In this document: in pieces, positions 1-8,278 of the stretch
Position numbering within the stretch: the stretch's first letter is position 1
How the letters are laid out: every line of letters begins with the position of its first letter
NCBI GenBank assembly: GCA_004802705.1
Contig: SGPL01000858.1
Span: 1 to 10,180 of the forward strand
Source of the DNA: Bondarzewia mesenterica
Lineage: Eukaryota > Basidiomycota > Agaricomycetes > Russulales > Bondarzewiaceae
Length of the DNA stretch: 10,180 nucleotides
Reading direction: 5' to 3'
The notes under the pieces: model-generated
What the model was told of the DNA's origin: nothing
Database searches by the model: none
What the model saw: the letters and a program-made list of their open reading frames with translations, nothing else
Made by a program: the position numbers and the translations under genes

Positions 1-994
1 AACGGGGACCTTTTTATTTTGTTTGAGAACACACCATGCTGCCCCCCCTCTAGTAGATCGCCTTTACCTCGAAGCGGGGGTGGGTAGGAGCCTGGCGGGA
101 CATTGCCAAAACCCAACCTTACTTACCTACCTACGTTAGCACCTACCACGCGAGTTCGACGAGCCCGAGTGTTGGGTGCGAAGAATCCACTTTTCCGCAC
201 GGACGTTTGAATACTTTGGAAGCGTGACGTACGACTCGGATCAAACGGCAGGATGGCAGTAACCATCGACCAATCAAACCTACACCACACGTACTGGCTC
301 GTAAAAATAATAAGCTATGCTAAAGAGCACGTCGGACCGCGGGAAAAGAGAAGCAACTCACCTGTGCTGGGATTGATGAACCCGAACATAGATCAGGCCT
401 AGAATCTGATGCGGATGACTAGGTCACATTCAAACGAGCGTGGTATACACTCAAGTTAAATTACATGCACTGCAGAGTTGACCGATCGATAGTGCGTTGG
501 TTGGGGAATCCGGTCCTCCGGAGGCCGTGGGTGGTGCAGCGCTGAGTGTAACACTGGACGAGGAAAAGACACGTCTCTGCGGTGCTCCTCCGATGCGAGT
601 GCCATGTGTATGTCGCGAAGCAGAGCTCGAGATGACGACGATGCCGGCCGAGTCTAGTTGCATGTTGCATCAGAAATTGAGCTCTCTGCGGTGCCAGCGA
701 TAGACGCACGCGGTACGGACACGTATGCGAGACGCAGTGATGTCATTCTGAAGCTTCAGCAGTGCATACAATAAGACGAGGTACGCACATAGATCCCTCC
801 GGGGATGGAATTCGAAGCTGCGCGGGGTACCTGCGTTAGGACGAACCATGGCAGTACCGCATCCGAGAAACGATCCGAATTACGGTGGAATAGGGAGGAA
901 CGATCTTGGACACACACGATCCGGTCGAGGAAAGCCGCCAGCTGGTGTCGGTATTAAATTAAAAACTCGAACTTCGTGGCGCCCCGAGCAGTCC

Positions 995-1061
995 GAGGGT
1001 CACCGGTTCACCCTCAATTGTCGGGGGTACGCGTCCCCGATCGAAGCCACATATATGGCTT
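995..1061. repeat. Three adjacent short inverted repeats (hairpin-forming)
   Basis: Three small inverted repeats lie end to end. The first pairs GAGGGT with ACCCTC (995-1015). The second pairs TCGGGG with CCCCGA around a short loop (1021-1040). The third pairs AAGCCA (1044-1049) with TGGCTT (1056-1061). Each stem is only about six pairs, so chance is possible. Their close packing is the only reason to list them. No cloverleaf, tRNA promoter box or known RNA family was recognised. Confidence 0.35.
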
Positions 1062-1352
1062 AAGCTTACTGCGATGCACCAGCTGCTCGTCTTGGGATTG
1101 ATGTCAGTGGTAGCATATCGGACGGGTCATCATGTGTACGCGCGCTCCTGTGACGATCATGGCCTCTGCTTTCCCAAGTTCAGAAACGAAATTTAACCCA
1201 GTTCCGTTGCTCTCCCAGGCCGGGCCGATCAAGGTTTGCTCGACTGGAGATCTAGGTCTGTGAAGGATTAATTAATTAATGAGAAACGGCGTACACACCT
1301 TATTTGCTGCTGTACATGCTATATATATGCGAGCTGTTGGGTACCTGTCTTC

Positions 1353-1448
1353 GACGACGTACGTGGCCCTTCGGCCATAAGCGCTTAAGCGCGCAGGCCT
1401 GAACGTTGAACCATGCAGACATCCATCGTTCGCCGTTCAAACGTTCAG
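1353..1448. repeat. Cluster of palindromes and an imperfect inverted repeat
   Basis: Within about 100 bases there are several symmetric sequences: ACGTACGT (1358-1365), a TGGCC/GGCCA stem with a four-base loop (1364-1376), the 12-base perfect palindrome GCGCTTAAGCGC (1381-1392), and a longer inverted repeat. The longer repeat has CTGAACGTT (1399-1407) facing AACGTTCAG (1440-1448). With the flanking GAAC/GTTC and one bulged A it makes a stem of about 13 pairs around a loop of about 22 bases. Just after it a seven-base unit (CAGCGCT) is tandemly repeated. It could extrude as a cruciform, bind dimeric regulators, or mark an old transposon end. No function is known. Confidence 0.4.
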
Positions 1449-1836
1449 CGCTCAGCGCTCAGTCTCGGGCACAGCACCAAGCCAAAACGAACTCGGAATC
1501 ATACCGACAGTACTGCAATACCCCATCCACTACAACGCCCGCGAAGCCCAACAAGCTCAGCGCTCGGGTCGCAATCTCTCCGGAGATCCTAGATAGCTCT
1601 AGGACAATAATTGCAAGGTTCCGGAAAGCAGGCACGCGCAGTTTTTGATTTCGGGCCAGTGTATGCATATATTATGAACAGCATGACGAGTCGGAGGAGG
1701 ATTGCAGGACACACCGAGCGCGGAAGCAGATCCATGAAGATGACATCAAACGGAATCAACTTGGCTTTCCGGGCATATCCTCCAGATTTGCAGTGATTTG
1801 AAAAAACTCTGGTTGGTAACAGTTGGTTGGAATTAC

Positions 1837-1858
1837 AAAGGGGAAGAAAGGGGAAGAA
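1837..1858 (+). repeat. Purine-rich 11-base tandem repeat
   Basis: The unit AAAGGGGAAGA occurs twice in tandem in an all-purine tract. It is a minor low-complexity feature lying upstream of the checkpoint gene's promoter, with no function inferred. Confidence 0.5.
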
Positions 1859-2137
1859 TCTGTGTGGCTATCAGTACGATTGAAATCTTCAAGCTCTTCC
1901 GAGATGGTATCAATTCCCACAGATGCAAATTTGAAAGACAGGGGTCCAAGGATCGATCAAACCAACTCGCTGATAAACGAGCATGAGCTTGATGTGAATT
2001 TCAGAACAATTGCAGCCTGAAGCCCAAGGAAGTGTTGTTGTTGGGTCGTCGGATGGACTCACGCCGGGCTTGCAGAGGATAACTCGGAGGTCCTCGATCG
2101 AGCCCACGTGCCGTCCAGTTTCAGGGTCCCGAGAGAA

Positions 2138-2164
2138 GACGCGTCGTGAATTGGCGACGCGTCG
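2138..2164 (+). promoter_or_regulatory. Paired MCB-like (ACGCGT) promoter sites with inverted CCAAT between them
   Basis: Two copies of the eight-base palindrome GACGCGTC lie at 2138-2145 and 2156-2163, 18 bases apart and about 175-200 bases upstream of the ATG at 2337. Each contains ACGCGT, the MluI cell-cycle box bound by the MBF/DSC1 factor family, which drives G1/S genes in yeasts. An ATTGG (inverted CCAAT box) sits between them at about 2150-2154. The context fits, because the downstream gene looks like a replication-stress checkpoint factor. ACGCGT also occurs singly elsewhere in the window (about 1029, 2787, 4691, 8895), so only the tight pair in a promoter position is notable. Function is inferred, not shown. 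Confidence 0.45.
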
Positions 2165-2297
2165 CTTACACTGGTCACGGTTTCGCTGCAGTGCTCAGAG
2201 TCATAGCGCTAGCGCTCTGCTCTTCCTCCTCCTTCGCCCTCACTTGATTTTGTCACAGTAAACCACCCTCATTTCTCCCCCATCTATATCACTCTAT

Positions 2298-2330
2298 ATG
2301 CTTTACGATCTACCCTTCGAGTGCCTCTAG
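2298..2330 (+). promoter_or_regulatory. Upstream ORF (10 codons) in the checkpoint-gene leader
   Basis: An ATG at 2298 opens a ten-codon frame that ends with TAG at 2328-2330, six bases before the main ATG at 2337. No other ATG lies between the pyrimidine-rich tract (about 2218-2280) and the main start. If transcription begins in or before that tract, ribosomes would meet this ORF first. The main ATG has a poor -3 base (T) but a favourable G at +4. A translation-damping role is possible but depends on where the transcript starts. Confidence 0.4.
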
Positions 2331-2336
2331 TTCTCG

Positions 2337-5300
2337 ATGGACAACTCAGATGACTATTTCGACGATGATATCATTTTTGACGACGAGGCGATCGCCAAAC
2401 TCGACGAGGAGGAGAGTAAATTCATCGCCAGCCTCCCACCGCAAAATTCTCCATTGGTCCCAACACAACGATCTCCCCCCACCCCCGTCGCGCCACCCGC
2501 CAAGCGTCAGAAGACCACTCACGGATGGAAACCTCAACCTCCGAAAACGCGCAATTGTTCTCTCGAAGACCTGGACCTACCAGAGATCTCCGTCAATCAT
2601 AGTTTTTACGGTGTGGAAGGAACCAGTCAGCGATCGGGTCGTGCGAGTCAGTCAGGGAGTGGCGCCCGCGCAGGAAACACAGCAAGTGCGAGTAATGCCG
2701 TAGCAGGGCCCAGCAGGGCGCGACCGCCGCTAGCAGCCGTTGCCCCTGCGCGCCCCGTTTCTGTGCGTGTAAATAGCTCTGCGCAAACGCGTCCCCCATC
2801 TATCAATCATAATCCCCGTCCCCTTTCACGAACAAGCTCGGCGTCGACGCCTCCCAACAATCGTCCTTTGACCCGCCAGCCCATCTCATACATCGTTCAA
2901 TGAACGGAATACTGCCTCTTCTCAACGCCCGCCTCTTGTTTCTGTGCAACCGCACATCGAACAGGGCGTCGCTCCCAGGCGCTTGACAGGAGAGCTTGAT
3001 GCGCTGCGTACCCAGCTTGAAGCAGTATGTTTTCTTTTCTCGCATCGGCGGAAGGCCCTTCGCTGACATGTTGCGTGCAGCTTCAAAGACAGCATACGGA
3101 GACTCAGAGCTCACTGAGCGAAGCGCTGCAGGCCAAACACGCCAAAGCCGGCGAAGTGGTCATCCTACGCGAGAACATGGAAAAGGTCGCAAACCTTCTT
3201 TCTATTTTATAATATAATATAATTTTTTTTCCTTTCTTCATCGCTCATCTTTCGAAATGATCGAGCTGATCTGAATTTGTGCTAGGCGGCTCAAGCACAC
3301 ATTGCTGAGCAGGCCAAGCTTCGTGCGGCCAAAGAAGCGGCCGAGGCGAAACAGTCACAGATCCAGATGGAGATGAAGGAAGAGATGGAGCGGCTGAAAA
3401 CGCAGTTCACGTTCAAGACGCACGAGATGGAGACGTCGATGCGCAAACCCCGACTGGCCGTGCCCTCCACGCCCGTCGTATCGACACAAACCCGACGTTG
3501 GGACCCGCCGCCCGACGCAGGGCCCAGCAATATCAATATGGGGAAGCGCTTCCCCCTGGTCGAACATCGAACTCCCAAGAGACCCAAAGCGACTGCGAAG
3601 CAGAACGCGATGTTACCGGGATTCGTCAACGCGTTCTTGCCCTCGCCTAAGCGTCGGAGGGTCCCTCCACCGAGTCCCCTCAAGGACAAGGGGAAGGGGA
3701 AAGGAAAGATGCCAGCACTGTTCGAAAACATTCATGCAGATCTGTCTATGCCTCCGCCGTCGCCGCCTAGCAGTCCCATCCGACCACCAGCACGGAGTCA
3801 GAGGGCAGATCAGAAGATGGAGATCGAAGAGTTGGGCGATGTGACGATGGATTTGGACGCGGACATCAGCTTCGTTATGGATTCGGATATGGTGGATGAA
3901 GCCAAGGAGCCGATAGAGGTGGAGGAGGTCGCGGAGGTCGAGCCGCCAGATTGGGTTGCCCAAGTAAGTCTCTTTTTTCACGTCCTGCTTCGTATATGCT
4001 GGCTGACCACTAGCCTAGCTAAGTCAGATCGTGTTCACGCATGCCTCACGCTCGCCAGACTCGAATACATTACAGACGCTGCTGAGTGCTTCTGGGTCTC
4101 TTGGCCAAGATGCAGCCGCTTATTCAAGAGCGTCCGCTCGAATGCTCGAGCTCCTGGGCGCGTCGTCCAAGGCCCTTGGATTCGATACTCTCGCAAGTCA
4201 ACTGTCTGTTTCATTGTTTGAAATGGCATTTCTATTGCTATCTCATGGAAGGGTGTGTACCACCATCAATCGCCTTGTGAACAATAAAATTGATGTCTCG
4301 TAGATCGCTCCGCTTACTGACCTGTTCAGCTTACTCACAGCTTTAATGATTCTATCACCGTCTTTCATAATCGCCCTGCTCTCCTCACAACAACCCTCCG
4401 ACATTTGGTTTCTTTTGTGTCGCACAGTGCCAGCTCATCTTCTTCCAGCTCAACTGCAGAGTAAGGATGAAGAGAACGCCGAAGCCATAGGGTTCGCCCA
4501 CGTTGTTTTGGATATGATGGATGCCATATGCTGGTGCATCACAGCTGAATATGAAACCCAGTAGGCACTGCTCGTTCCCTCGCAAGGTGATAGCTGATGG
4601 ACCTTCAGGTTGATCAAGATCCTAAGGGCACCTGATGTACTTCCGACCTTGCTGGATCCTGCCCAGCCAACATGGTTTCTGCAACGAACCACGCGTCTCA
4701 TAGCTCTCTTTTCATCCCGTTCGTCACTACATTTTTTTTCACGTCTCCCCTTCACCATGAACTGATTTCAGTAAAGATAGCAGCATATACAGACATCTAC
4801 TGTCTTTCCCACCAAACGCCAACGAACAGGGGCGTCGCAGAAGCCAAGGATTACAGTCAGATACCGAATATCGAGATGATGTGTTCTTTGCTGGTGGCCC
4901 CTGGGAGATCGGGATCAGAGGTATACCTCTTTTCGAACTACATTGTGCGCACCAGGCTGACGATTTCAAGGGCAACAATATGAGAGGGTCAATACTCACA
5001 GCCCTGTCCCTCCTCGCTATGACGCATGCGGATGCACTGACGATTCTATCGGAATCTCGGACCCTCATCCCAAGTCTCATCGTCTTGCTCACTGAACTCA
5101 CCTATCCCCTCTGGGAAGAGGATGAATCGCTCACGTCCTCTCCCTCTCGCATGACATCGTCAGCTTTTTCTTCCTCACAACTCAAAATATGTGTATGAGT
5201 TCTGACGCTTCTTCAGCATGATCCGCGCGACCACACAAACGCTGATGCTCCTGCACTATCTCGTCTTCCGACCAGAACAGACTCTGAACTTGCGCCACAA

Positions 5301-5636
5301 GCTGCACCACGCGCCTCACAAACAATTCAACGGCATCTCGCACCTGTTCGTGGTCACACTCGGCCGACTCAGCTTTGCGGAGCCTCCAGAGGGAGCGGCC
5401 TTGGAGAGCGAGGAGAAGCGTGCGCTCGAACAGCTTGCTGGTGAGCGATCGCTCTTCTCTCGGACATATATGCAGGTGGCTGATGGCTGTTGACTGTGAT
5501 AGAGATGGCGCACGATTTGATGGAGCTGGTCGTGGATGGTCCTGAGGCGGAGAGCGTGTGGGCGATGTATCAGGGCTCGCCGGAAAGGGAGGTGGACGAA
5601 GAGGAGATGGAGGCTCGGATGTTGGATGTTGGGTAG
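2337..5636 (+). CDS. rad26: ATRIP/Rad26/Ddc2-family DNA-damage checkpoint protein (11 exons)
   Basis: Partner of the ATR/Rad3/Mec1 kinase, expected to recruit it to RPA-coated single-stranded DNA in the nucleus (family knowledge). The symbol follows fission yeast Rad26, not budding-yeast Rad26/CSB. Exons by splice signals: 2337-2894 (end uncertain), 2965-3024, 3081-3185, 3286-3963, 4028-4252, 4304-4560, 4609-4718, 4772-4920, 4971-5158, 5217-5440, 5503-5636. These sum to about 895 residues, in the family's size range. Residues 1-33 form an acidic segment (FDDDIIFDDEAIAKLDEEES) like the RPA-binding motif. A Ser/Pro/Asn-rich linker follows. Residues about 193-292 form a coiled coil spread over three exons, including GEVVILRENMEK and LKTQFTFKTHEME, which resemble the ATRIP/Rad26 coiled coil. 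Basic PKRRRV near 362 is a probable nuclear localisation signal. Residues about 470-895 are Leu-rich and helical. Introns are 48-100 bases, with CTGA-type branch sites in many. The exon 1-2 join is unresolved: the frame changes between about 2870 and 2965 without a strong intron. Confidence 0.8.
3186..3285 (+). other. Longest checkpoint-gene intron, with AT-rich repeat
   Basis: This 100-base phase-0 intron separates the coiled-coil codons of exons 3 and 4 and is the longest of those placed with confidence. Its donor is GTCGCA, its acceptor is TGCTAG, and a CTGATCTGAAT stretch offers branch sites. It carries a short TATAA repeat followed by an eight-T run (about 3207-3230), the only strongly AT-rich low-complexity stretch in the gene. 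Splicing is supported because the frame shifts exactly from that of exon 3 to that of exon 4 and the coiled coil continues across it. Confidence 0.7.
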
Positions 5637-5962
5637 TTTTCTTGGTTTCATTGGCGTGAGTTCTCAGGTGAGTGTTGGAAATAATCTGATCGCGGACGCT
5701 GAATAACTGGGATATGGCAGGTTTTCATGTGTTATCTTTGTATCATTAGTGAGTGTAGTAGATCTCAACGCAGATGCTTGATTCTTTCTTTGGCAACGCC
5801 AACGAAACGATGTTTTGGATTTGCTCGTACGCTGACATCGACAATCGTGGATCTCGCACTCGAGAGATATTTGCCTGATCGAGGTATCCATGGTCTTTGT
5901 ATACGTGAACAGCAGACTAACGGTACACTCAGATAGTATTTGCGACATCCGTGACTCGTCAC
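5637..5962. other. Convergent intergenic region (3' ends of two genes)
   Basis: This 326-base gap lies tail-to-tail between the checkpoint gene (+) and BTB gene B (-) and should hold both 3' UTRs. No canonical AATAAA signal was seen on the plus strand. A probable spliced 3' UTR intron lies at 5668-5720. Near the minus-strand gene's end there is a near-palindrome, GTGAC-TC-GTCAC (5951-5962). No further gene was recognised. Frames open here are overlaps with gene B's last intron and tail. Confidence 0.6.
5668..5720 (+). other. Probable 3' UTR intron of the checkpoint gene
   Basis: A strong donor (CAG followed by GTGAGT) at 5668 pairs with a GGCAG acceptor ending at 5720. A CTGAAT-type branch site lies about 20 bases before the acceptor, giving a 53-base intron of the same size as the coding introns. 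The donor lies 31 bases after the stop codon, under the roughly 50-base distance usually needed for exon-junction-dependent decay. It could instead belong to an alternative 3' end. No transcript evidence is available here. Confidence 0.45.
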
Positions 5963-6839
5963 TCAAGAAACTGACAGCATTTCTCTGATCAGAAAAGTAA
6001 GACAGCGTACATAAACGCGACTCTCTCACCTTGGCCTGGCGCCTTATAGTCGTAGTCCTCCCTCAGCTCCTCCCTGAAGACTTCGTGGATCACGGCGACA
6101 AACCCGAATTTGGTTCGATTATCTTCCCAGTTACGCGAGTGGGCTTGGGCAGCAAACTGCCAACTCTGTTCACGCAAGCCGACGATTTTGAAATAGGTGG
6201 GCCAGCCCAACTCTTCTGCCTCTTCGATCGTGACAGGCTCAAGGCGTTTTGCAAGGGATTGGTAACCCTCGATGAGCCATGAAGATACGCGGTGTCGCCT
6301 GGCCAGTTGGACTCTCTGGACCGCGGTCATCTCGACGCCTCCCAATTCTGCGATCGCCTTCAGCCGGAAATCGTGTAGTTGCCACATGTTAGAAAGTTTG
6401 AGCACGGCTTCCCACTCTCCAGCGCTCATGATGATAGGCTGCGCGCCGATGCTGATTATTTGCGGGCAATCACTCACGAGGTTGCAGGGTCTGCATGCGT
6501 TACGGGAGGTTTTCACTCACTTTGGATAGAACGCCTTCAAAAAGCTGCGAAAGTCGTACGCGCTGACATCATCCGGCAACCTGATCGGATTGTCGTCGTC
6601 GCGGCCCTCCACTTCGCCGCCTCCAGCCGGCATGCTGAACATGTCCGCGAACACGCCTTGATCGTTCTCGAACTTGTAGCGCGGGACCCTGAACAGAGAG
6701 TTCTCGGCCTGGATGATCGGAGCTCGAGTCCTGCCCAACCCCTCGCGGGATCAAAATGGGAGCGTACCAGAAACACCACGGTTTGCATGTAGAACAGATC
6801 ATCTCGGATTGCTGAAGGTGAGTTGGGTTGGCGGTCCAT
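5963..6839 (-). CDS. BTB/POZ domain protein, gene B
   Basis: Small fungal BTB/POZ protein of about 229 residues. Exons (minus order): 6839-6768, 6708-6521, 6451-6030, 5970-5963. Exon 1 ends in QTVVFL and exon 2 opens with AENSLFRVPRYKFEND, the BTB first strand and helix. The domain continues through VFADMFSMP and NPIRLPDDVSAYDFRSFLKA, ending with AFYP at about residue 86. The tail (about 97-225) carries EWEAVLKLSNMW and HRVSSWLIEGYQSLAKR, the pattern seen in genes C and D. BTB domains mediate dimerisation and can serve as adaptors, for example for Cullin-3, but no partner is indicated here. Intron 2 takes the acceptor at 6452, because only this keeps the frame. A 59-base last intron with a strong GTGAGA donor leaves a two-codon final exon (end VS). 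Without splicing, the frame would run on to 5989. The ATG at 6837-6839 has A at -3. Confidence 0.8.
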
Positions 6840-7363
6840 ATTGATGAGACGTTAAACAGAGGTGACGTGCGTATGAAGGGTGCGTTTGCGGATATGCAAA
6901 CCTGCCATGCGGACTGACACACCGTTTTGCCTCATGGTGTGCCCAGCGCTCAATACAGAGGATCTTCTCTAACACGCCTCGGACTGTGCAGTAGTTCTCT
7001 CTCTGACGTTATCATGAACAGAGTATCTATTTGGGTTGGTAAGTTCCATTTAGTCTACTTTTGGATTTATAGCTCCTTTTCTTGGCTTATCGTGGGTGCT
7101 CGTTTGTCTTGTGATACTTGATGCAGACCGATATGGCAGATGATGTATGCCTCTTGTGCGTCAAGTTCTCCAAGACCTGAGACGGATTATGATCTAGTCC
7201 TGAGACTGTCGACGACACAGATATGCGTATCGCGAGAAGTCCCGCACTGATGAAACTACCACTATCTGCCAGAAACGAATTCCTCACCGGCAATGGACAT
7301 CGCACTGAGATGACGCAGTGTGATGTCAACAGCCTAGGAACTCCAGTTGAGGACCAACCCACC
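6840..7363. other. Intergenic region between BTB genes B and C
   Basis: These 524 bases hold the promoter and leader of gene B and the 3' end of gene C, both on the minus strand. No BTB-like remnant, TATA box, RNA gene or other recognisable coding motif was seen. A minus-strand frame at 7087-7401 is open for about 104 codons, but it overlaps the end of gene C in another frame and has no family-like pattern. Confidence 0.55.
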
Positions 7364-8197
7364 TTATGCCGTAAACTCGTCTGATGGTCTGTATTCTTCA
7401 TCGTCCCTCAATTCCCGCTGAAATATTCGACGGATGTTCCCGACAAAATCGAACCTCGCCCGGCGGAGGCTCACAGGCTCGCATGCATCGTCAGCACTCA
7501 GGCAGCTGACATATTCCCAGCTGAGTTCGCGCAGCTCGACGAGTCCGGCAAATGTGTCCCAACCCAACATGCTCCTTTCTTCTACCGTGAGGTGCGTCTT
7601 TCGCCTGGCCAGGCTTTCGTAGCCCTCGATCAACCAGGCGGAAACGCGATGTTGTTTTGCCAGCATGAGTTTCTTTAATGGATTCAAGGTCCGTGCGTTC
7701 AGTTTCTCGATCGCTCTCGTCCTTATTTCGGGGAACCTCCACATCGTAGAAAGCCCCAGCACTGCTACCCATTCGTCATCCTGAAGAGAATCAAGTGGTG
7801 TTCCACTGTACTCGGTTAGCATCATGATTGTCTTGGGATCGTCGAAAGTCGTTTTTTTTTTTACTTACAGCGGGTATAATACCTTCAAAAAGCTTCGAAA
7901 TTCAAAGCTCGTGATGGTGTTTGGGAGTCTTATAGGATCTTCGTCGTTGCCGCCCTTAGATATGGCATCAGGCGATAGCGAAAACATCGTCTGGAAAATG
8001 CCTTCTAACCCTCGACGAGGAACTTTGAACAGTATGTCCTCGACCTAAGGATCCGGTGCGTCGCACACATCTCAGAAACGTCTTACTACCGAACTCACCA
8101 GAAAGACGGCATTATCTAGGTAGTACAGTTCGTCGTGCCTATGGACGACAGAGCTTGTACTGTTCGTCCCGTCTGAGTCTGTGATAAATTGTGCCAT
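7364..8197 (-). CDS. BTB/POZ domain protein, gene C
   Basis: Paralogue of gene B, about 238 residues. Exons (minus order): 8197-8099, 8044-7869, 7805-7364. The start lies in an ideal ACCATGG context. Exon 1 ends with DELYYLDNAVFL, then the donor GTGAGT. Exon 2 begins VEDILFKVPRRGLEG and runs through MFSL and EDPIRLPNTITSFEFRSFLK to VLYP. Exon 3 (residues 93-238) carries EWVAVLGLSTMW and HRVSAWLIEGYESLARR (from residue 144), then LGWDTFAGLVELRELSWEYV, closely matching gene B. The intron 2 acceptor is preceded by a textbook GCTAAC branch site. Introns 1 and 2 have the same positions and phases (0 and 2) as in gene B. After VPR the BTB core is about three residues shorter than in B, which may alter the first BTB helix. 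Function is unknown beyond the fold. Confidence 0.82.
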
Positions 8198-8228
8198 GGT
8201 CACGAAGAGTTTAGAAGGATTGAGAGTC

Positions 8229-8278
8229 TGCGCTGTCAGTGTTTAAGTATCATTCTGCCCTCTGCCTCGTGTACTTAC
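8229..8278 (-). other. Leftover BTB intron 2, possibly a 5' UTR intron of gene C
   Basis: On the minus strand a GTAAGT donor (8278) and a GCGCAG acceptor (ending at 8229), with a CTGAC branch motif before the acceptor, define a 50-base intron. It matches the position and phase of BTB intron 2 and follows the decayed exon 2 of the pseudogene, but the exon that should follow is missing. Gene C's ATG comes only 31 bases after the acceptor. It may be a dead remnant or may now be spliced in gene C's leader. Confidence 0.4.

Larger units (their letters stand above)
1..2130. other. Gene-free left flank
   Basis: About 2.1 kb in which no gene is recognised on either strand. The longest ATG-started frames are only about 60-83 codons, occur on both strands, overlap one another, have no family-like motifs, and cannot be joined into a longer protein through convincing splice sites. 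There is no tRNA B-box, terminal-repeat element, target-site duplication or long repeat. What can be seen is small-scale structure: a group of hairpin-forming sequences at 995-1061, a cluster of palindromes at 1353-1448, an alternating TA run near 1318-1328, a TTAA tetranucleotide run near 1267-1280 and a purine-rich 11-base tandem at 1837-1858. It may be regulatory or intergenic DNA, or remains too decayed to recognise. An untranslated or noncoding transcript cannot be excluded. Confidence 0.6.

Noticed and set aside
960..1045. Possible tRNA-like or 5S-like folded RNA
   Set aside because: There is no B-box consensus, no cloverleaf pairing of proper length and no terminator-like T run in place.
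848..1063. 71-codon plus-strand frame in the left flank
   Set aside because: No motif and no joinable exons; its length is within what random sequence of this composition gives.
2350..2703. 117-codon plus-strand frame overlapping exon 1
   Set aside because: It is the +1 frame of the checkpoint gene's exon 1. The acidic N-terminal motif and the composition favour the frame starting at 2337.
3291..3731. 146-codon minus-strand frame
   Set aside because: It lies opposite exon 4 of the checkpoint gene, whose coiled coil and nuclear localisation signals explain the DNA. The minus reading lacks any motif.
3613..3981. 122-codon minus-strand frame
   Set aside because: Also antisense to exon 4. Its His/Arg-rich content mirrors the acidic and proline codons of the real strand.
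4304..4560. Alternative acceptor at 4329 for exon 6
   Set aside because: It leads to a stop after about 43 codons. The acceptor at 4303 keeps the helical frame open and joins cleanly to the CA/G split codon of exon 7.
5664..6029. 121-codon minus-strand frame
   Set aside because: It spans gene B's last intron and the 3' UTR region in a frame with no family-like pattern.
6379..6792. 137-codon plus-strand frame
   Set aside because: It is antisense to exons 2-3 of BTB gene B and crosses its introns. The minus strand has clear BTB motifs and splice sites.
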